Shown here piece after piece: positions 60,759 to 64,000 of a DNA stretch of 64,000 bases. Location: NCBI RefSeq assembly GCF_965638725.1, contig NC_134970.1, forward strand, positions 6,616,001-6,680,000. Reading direction: 5' to 3'. Each line of letters opens with the position of its first letter. The first letter of the stretch is position 1. The notes under the pieces are model-generated. The model was not told where the DNA came from. It searched no databases and saw only the letters and a list, made by a program, of their open reading frames with translations. The DNA comes from Aptenodytes patagonicus (taxonomy: Eukaryota > Chordata > Aves > Sphenisciformes > Spheniscidae). The position numbers and the translations under genes were made by a program.

Positions 60759-61711
60759 CTGCAAAGCACAACACAAATTTGCAGTTACAGCGATCTGCTG
60801 CGACAGGGCACCTGTGTCCACCAGTGAGGTCAAAGGGGAATTTGAAATTTCCTCAGGGCTGGCTCCCCTTTTTCATAGTGATGGGCAGGCTGCTGTGTGG
60901 CATGCTGTAAGGTGGCAGTGAGGACAGGACAAGACCACCCTGCAGTCTGCAGATAGCAGGAGCTGAAGTGCTCAACTGACACTTTGACAGTGGTCAGAGC
61001 ACAACACCATTTTGCAGCTTGAGAAGATCGAGTGACCATGGCCTGTCATCCTAGAAATGGGCATCTCACATCCCACCTTTGCCCCAAAGTCCTTTCTTGA
61101 CCTTGGGGGAGATGCAGTCTGTCCTTGGGTGTGCCCAGGGGACACTGGGCACAGGGGTCAGACTGATGGCCGAGACATGCGAATCTGTCATGGCATTTAA
61201 ACATAAGGATTCAGATCTACTTTTTCTGCTGGTGGATGAGAAGTAGGAGCTGTGTTTGGACTGATCCCTATAACCATGTATTGCAGATATTGAGCCCCTT
61301 CTCTCCAGGGTACGCCTCATCGCCCAGCAGTCCTCACCAGCAAAAGTTGCCCTCAGATTTGGGCCTTGGGGATGCTCTGGATGTGGCAGTAGGACCCCAG
61401 CAGCCACAGACTGATGACATCAGCTTTTCCCAGCTCTATCTCACTGATTTAGACTGCAGCATTTTTAATGCAGGGACTGTTCCTTGCCATGTATGTGATA
61501 CATCTCCTAACGCAAAGCTCCCCACTGCTGGGGGTCTCGGCACTATCACAGCAGCGGTGCAGATGGGCACGGGGTGGGGGTATTTCATGCTGGGTGCTGG
61601 GGTAATGACAAGAGCCGGTGCTCCCCGAACGGCACCTCTAAGCAATACTGTGACCCTGTGGGAAAGTGGGAATAAGGAGAAAGAAAGGGTGTTTAAAAAC
61701 ACACCACTTAC
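60759..61711 (-). other. TNNT2 intron between start exon and exon 3
   Basis: The intron is 953 bp. No further exon or repeat is recognised. An open frame on the + strand crosses it but has no support. Confidence 0.7.
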
Positions 61712-61759
61712 TGCTCATATTCTTCGGCGACCTCTTCGGAGTCCGACATGCCTGGTTAT
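61712..61759 (-). CDS. TNNT2: TNNT2 exon 2 with start codon
   Basis: Ten 5'UTR bases precede ATG at 61749-61747, then MSDSEEVAEEYE and CA of a split Gln codon before GTAAGT. The acceptor is TTCTGCTAG after a pyrimidine tract. The start matches the chicken MSDSEEVVEEYEQ N terminus. A G at -3 gives an adequate Kozak context. Confidence 0.95.
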
Positions 61760-61805
61760 CTAGCAGAATTCAAGGCAGATTGGAAAAAACGAGGGTTAGG
61801 AGCTG

Positions 61806-62200
61806 AGATAAGGACAAGCACAGCCTGTCCTCCAGCACCCGAGACACGGGCATAGAGATGCTGCGTCTCTCCAAAGCGCTTGGAGCTTTGAGCTGTCCCC
61901 AGCCGGGCTGTGACAGCATTATCTCAGCAGAGATAAGGCTCCCCCCTCCCCTCCTGTCCCAGGATCACAGCTCACCCCAAACAGGAGGCAGGAGATTAGA
62001 CACAGCCTCATGCAACACTGATAACTGCTGTCAGGAGCCATGTCCAGGGCACGCAGCTCCCCTTGCCACAGCCATCTCAGGGTGCTGTGTTTGCTCAGGG
62101 CACAGGAAAATAACCCAATTATAATGTTCAGCTTGTTTTGCTTCCTGACTATTCTTAGCTCAGTTGGGATATAGAAACTTGCAGGGACGTCCTGTTATCT
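61806..62200 (-). promoter_or_regulatory. TNNT2: GATA-motif cluster upstream of TNNT2 start codon
   Basis: Five WGATAR motifs lie in 395 bp: 61806-61811, 61919-61924, 61931-61936, 62019-62024 and 62195-62200. The second and third form a perfect inverted repeat (TTATCTC, AGCA, GAGATAA). GATA4 drives cardiac troponin genes, so a heart enhancer or promoter role in intron 1 or the 5' flank is plausible. It has not been shown. Confidence 0.5.
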
Positions 62201-63415
62201 CAAATTTACAGCCCTGCACAAGCCACAGCACAAGATCGCAGTGAGACCTCCCAGCCCAGCCTTCCAAGTGCAGAGCATGCTCTGGAAAGGGCCAATCTGG
62301 GCTCAGCAGGAGCATTTCTCTCCTGGTCCTGGCCCTGAGACTGAGGTTAGCTAAAAGGAATAATTCACAGCCTGGTTTAGCAATAGGGCTAATAACTGCG
62401 GAAACAGCCATGCTCATCTTCCCAGCACACCCATCTCCCTCCCAGCCGTGATCAGGAGGACTTCACTCATTGTCCCACCTCATCTGGCTTCCACCTAATG
62501 CTCCACCACAAGGTCTGCACAGACCAGCCTCATGATCAGCCCCAGTCCTGGGCATCTCAGGGTAGCCCTGAGCATCAGCCCAAGCCCCTGCACAGCCTGT
62601 CCACCGCTCATGTTCGTGCCAGACCTCGGCAAAGCTGAGATGCAGCAGGACAACGCAAGGCAGCTCTAGAAATAACTTCCATGTGCTGAACCACCTGTTC
62701 CCAGAGCAGCGCCGCTTCACTTCTCCTCCTGTCGGGCGTCTGGGAACAACTGGTCCTGGCTACATCTGTTGAGCATTTATTACCCGGGTTGGGTACGACA
62801 GGCTTCAGGATTGCTTATTCAAGATGCTGAACCCAGGACTGGAATCCGCAAGCACGGGAAAGACGCGTTACAGGAGGGGTGCCTCTGCATACCCGTGGTT
62901 CCCGAGGGGTTGTCAAATCTCACTTCCGAGCAATGACTCAGAAGGTGCTTTTTGGAGACAAATGAAGTCAGAACTCAGCCCCGTCTGCCTCGGGTTCACC
63001 GCCTGCTTCTGCCGTCATCGTTCCCTTCCCTCTGATGCATCTGGGGCTTGGCCCTAAGCACCCCCCTCCAGCACCATCCCCTCGATCTCTGCTCCCCCTC
63101 GAACGTCAATTCCTGGCCCTACTTTTTCCCCAGGCTTGGCATGGTCCTGCTGCCCCCAGAGTTTGGTCAAATCATTTATGTGGCCTCTGAGGACCTAGGA
63201 CTTCATGTAGTCCTCTCACGACACAAGAGTGGAGACTCCCTCCTGGCCACGACAGCGCAAACATGCATTTGTGAAAGCTTATTTCTACATTTCCTTTCAC
63301 CTCCTCTCTCATACATCACTAGATCCCACAGAGCATTTGCTGAGGAACAGCAACAAAACCAGGACTGTTAAGGGGGTACCCAAGAAAAACTAACGTTACA
63401 CCAGAAAGTGGCTCT

Positions 63416-63422
63416 AGGAATG
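63416..63422 (-). promoter_or_regulatory. MCAT-like element (CATTCCT on - strand)
   Basis: CATTCCT is the TEAD-binding motif that gives muscle expression to the chicken cardiac troponin T promoter, where it occurs as a pair. Only one copy is seen here, 1.67 kb before the start codon, so its role is uncertain. Confidence 0.3.
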
Positions 63423-64000
63423 TTTATCCATCCTCTGCACAGAAACAGATAAACCTTTCCATTAAAGCTTTGAAATCTTGTTTTGAAAGAATTAGGAGAA
63501 CCCAGCAGATGTATTACAGAGTTAAAAAGGAATCATTGCACATATTGTTGACTGAAGAAAAATCTCCCATCATTTGCTGTGGATTAAATACTCCAGATAT
63601 CCCTCCCAATCCTTAAAATCCCCCTCTCCATTACCTAAGGGCTGGCTGGTCAAACCTCTGGGGCTGAGTTAATCCTCCACAGTCCGCAGTCCCTGCTTTC
63701 CTCCAGGCTACCCAGACATGGAGCTCTTGTTTCCCAGCACTTGCTCCAGCATGGGTCACGTCGCTGCTCCCTTCCTGCTTGGCAGGGTCAGACCATGCAG
63801 GGGAGCACCCCACCTCTAACCCACCCCACGGGTTGCCAGTGAGCCAGGGCCAGGCTGACCTGACTCCCCCACTGGCATCGCATCCCTCTTGCCCCCTCCA
63901 GAGACACAGGGAATAGGGATCTATGAGATTGCCCCGGCACCAAGGTAGCCAAAATCCTTCTCAGATGCCTTGGCACACATTGGGGTGGTTCAAAAGGTGT

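Larger units (their letters stand above)
61760..64000 (-). other. TNNT2 5' side: intron 1 and/or 5' flank
   Basis: The non-coding first exon should lie here or to the right of the window, but I could not place it: no convincing TATA box with a matching donor was found. Besides the GATA cluster there is one MCAT core (63416-63422, CATTCCT on the - strand), and E-boxes near 62700-62780. Confidence 0.45.

Overview
The window is nuclear DNA from a bird. The evidence is a CR1 LINE carrying the avian 3' tail (ATTCTATG repeats), an avian ERVL-like solo LTR, and two vertebrate muscle/epithelial genes with small exons and GT-AG introns. The cardiac troponin T protein is very close to the chicken protein as I remember it, and the gene order PKP1 - TNNT2 (tail to tail) is the one seen at human 1q32. 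I cannot name the species from sequence alone.

Layout. (1) About 1-32 kb, + strand: PKP1 (plakophilin 1), a desmosomal armadillo protein. Eleven coding exons are present, from the late head domain (1489) to the stop codon (27442). They splice in frame to 633 codons plus stop; the first ~100 residues and the promoter lie left of the window. A donor 29 nt after the stop implies a 3'UTR intron, and a cluster of poly(A) signals at 31.67-32.05 kb is the likely transcript end. The large intron 1914-11239 holds a 573-bp solo LTR (antisense) with a perfect 5-bp target-site duplication. (2) About 32-52.4 kb: a 20-kb convergent intergenic region with no gene I can support. It holds an old antisense CR1/L3-like fragment, a younger 5'-truncated CR1, a perfect 3 x 44 bp tandem repeat, a degenerate 27-bp minisatellite and a kilobase of decayed short repeats. 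(3) 52.4-61.76 kb, - strand: TNNT2 (cardiac troponin T), complete for coding sequence. Sixteen coding exons, including an 11-nt and an 18-nt microexon and the 30-nt exon equivalent to the classic embryonic exon 5, join in frame to 300 codons plus stop. (4) 61.76-64 kb: 5' side of TNNT2, with a cluster of five GATA motifs. The non-coding first exon was not identified.

The two genes do different jobs: PKP1 links desmosomal cadherins and desmoplakin to keratin filaments, while TNNT2 anchors the troponin complex on tropomyosin in cardiac thin filaments. They share only position. The most interesting biology is the splice-control architecture around TNNT2 exon 5 and the GATA-rich DNA upstream of its start codon. 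I found no evidence of an undescribed coding system.
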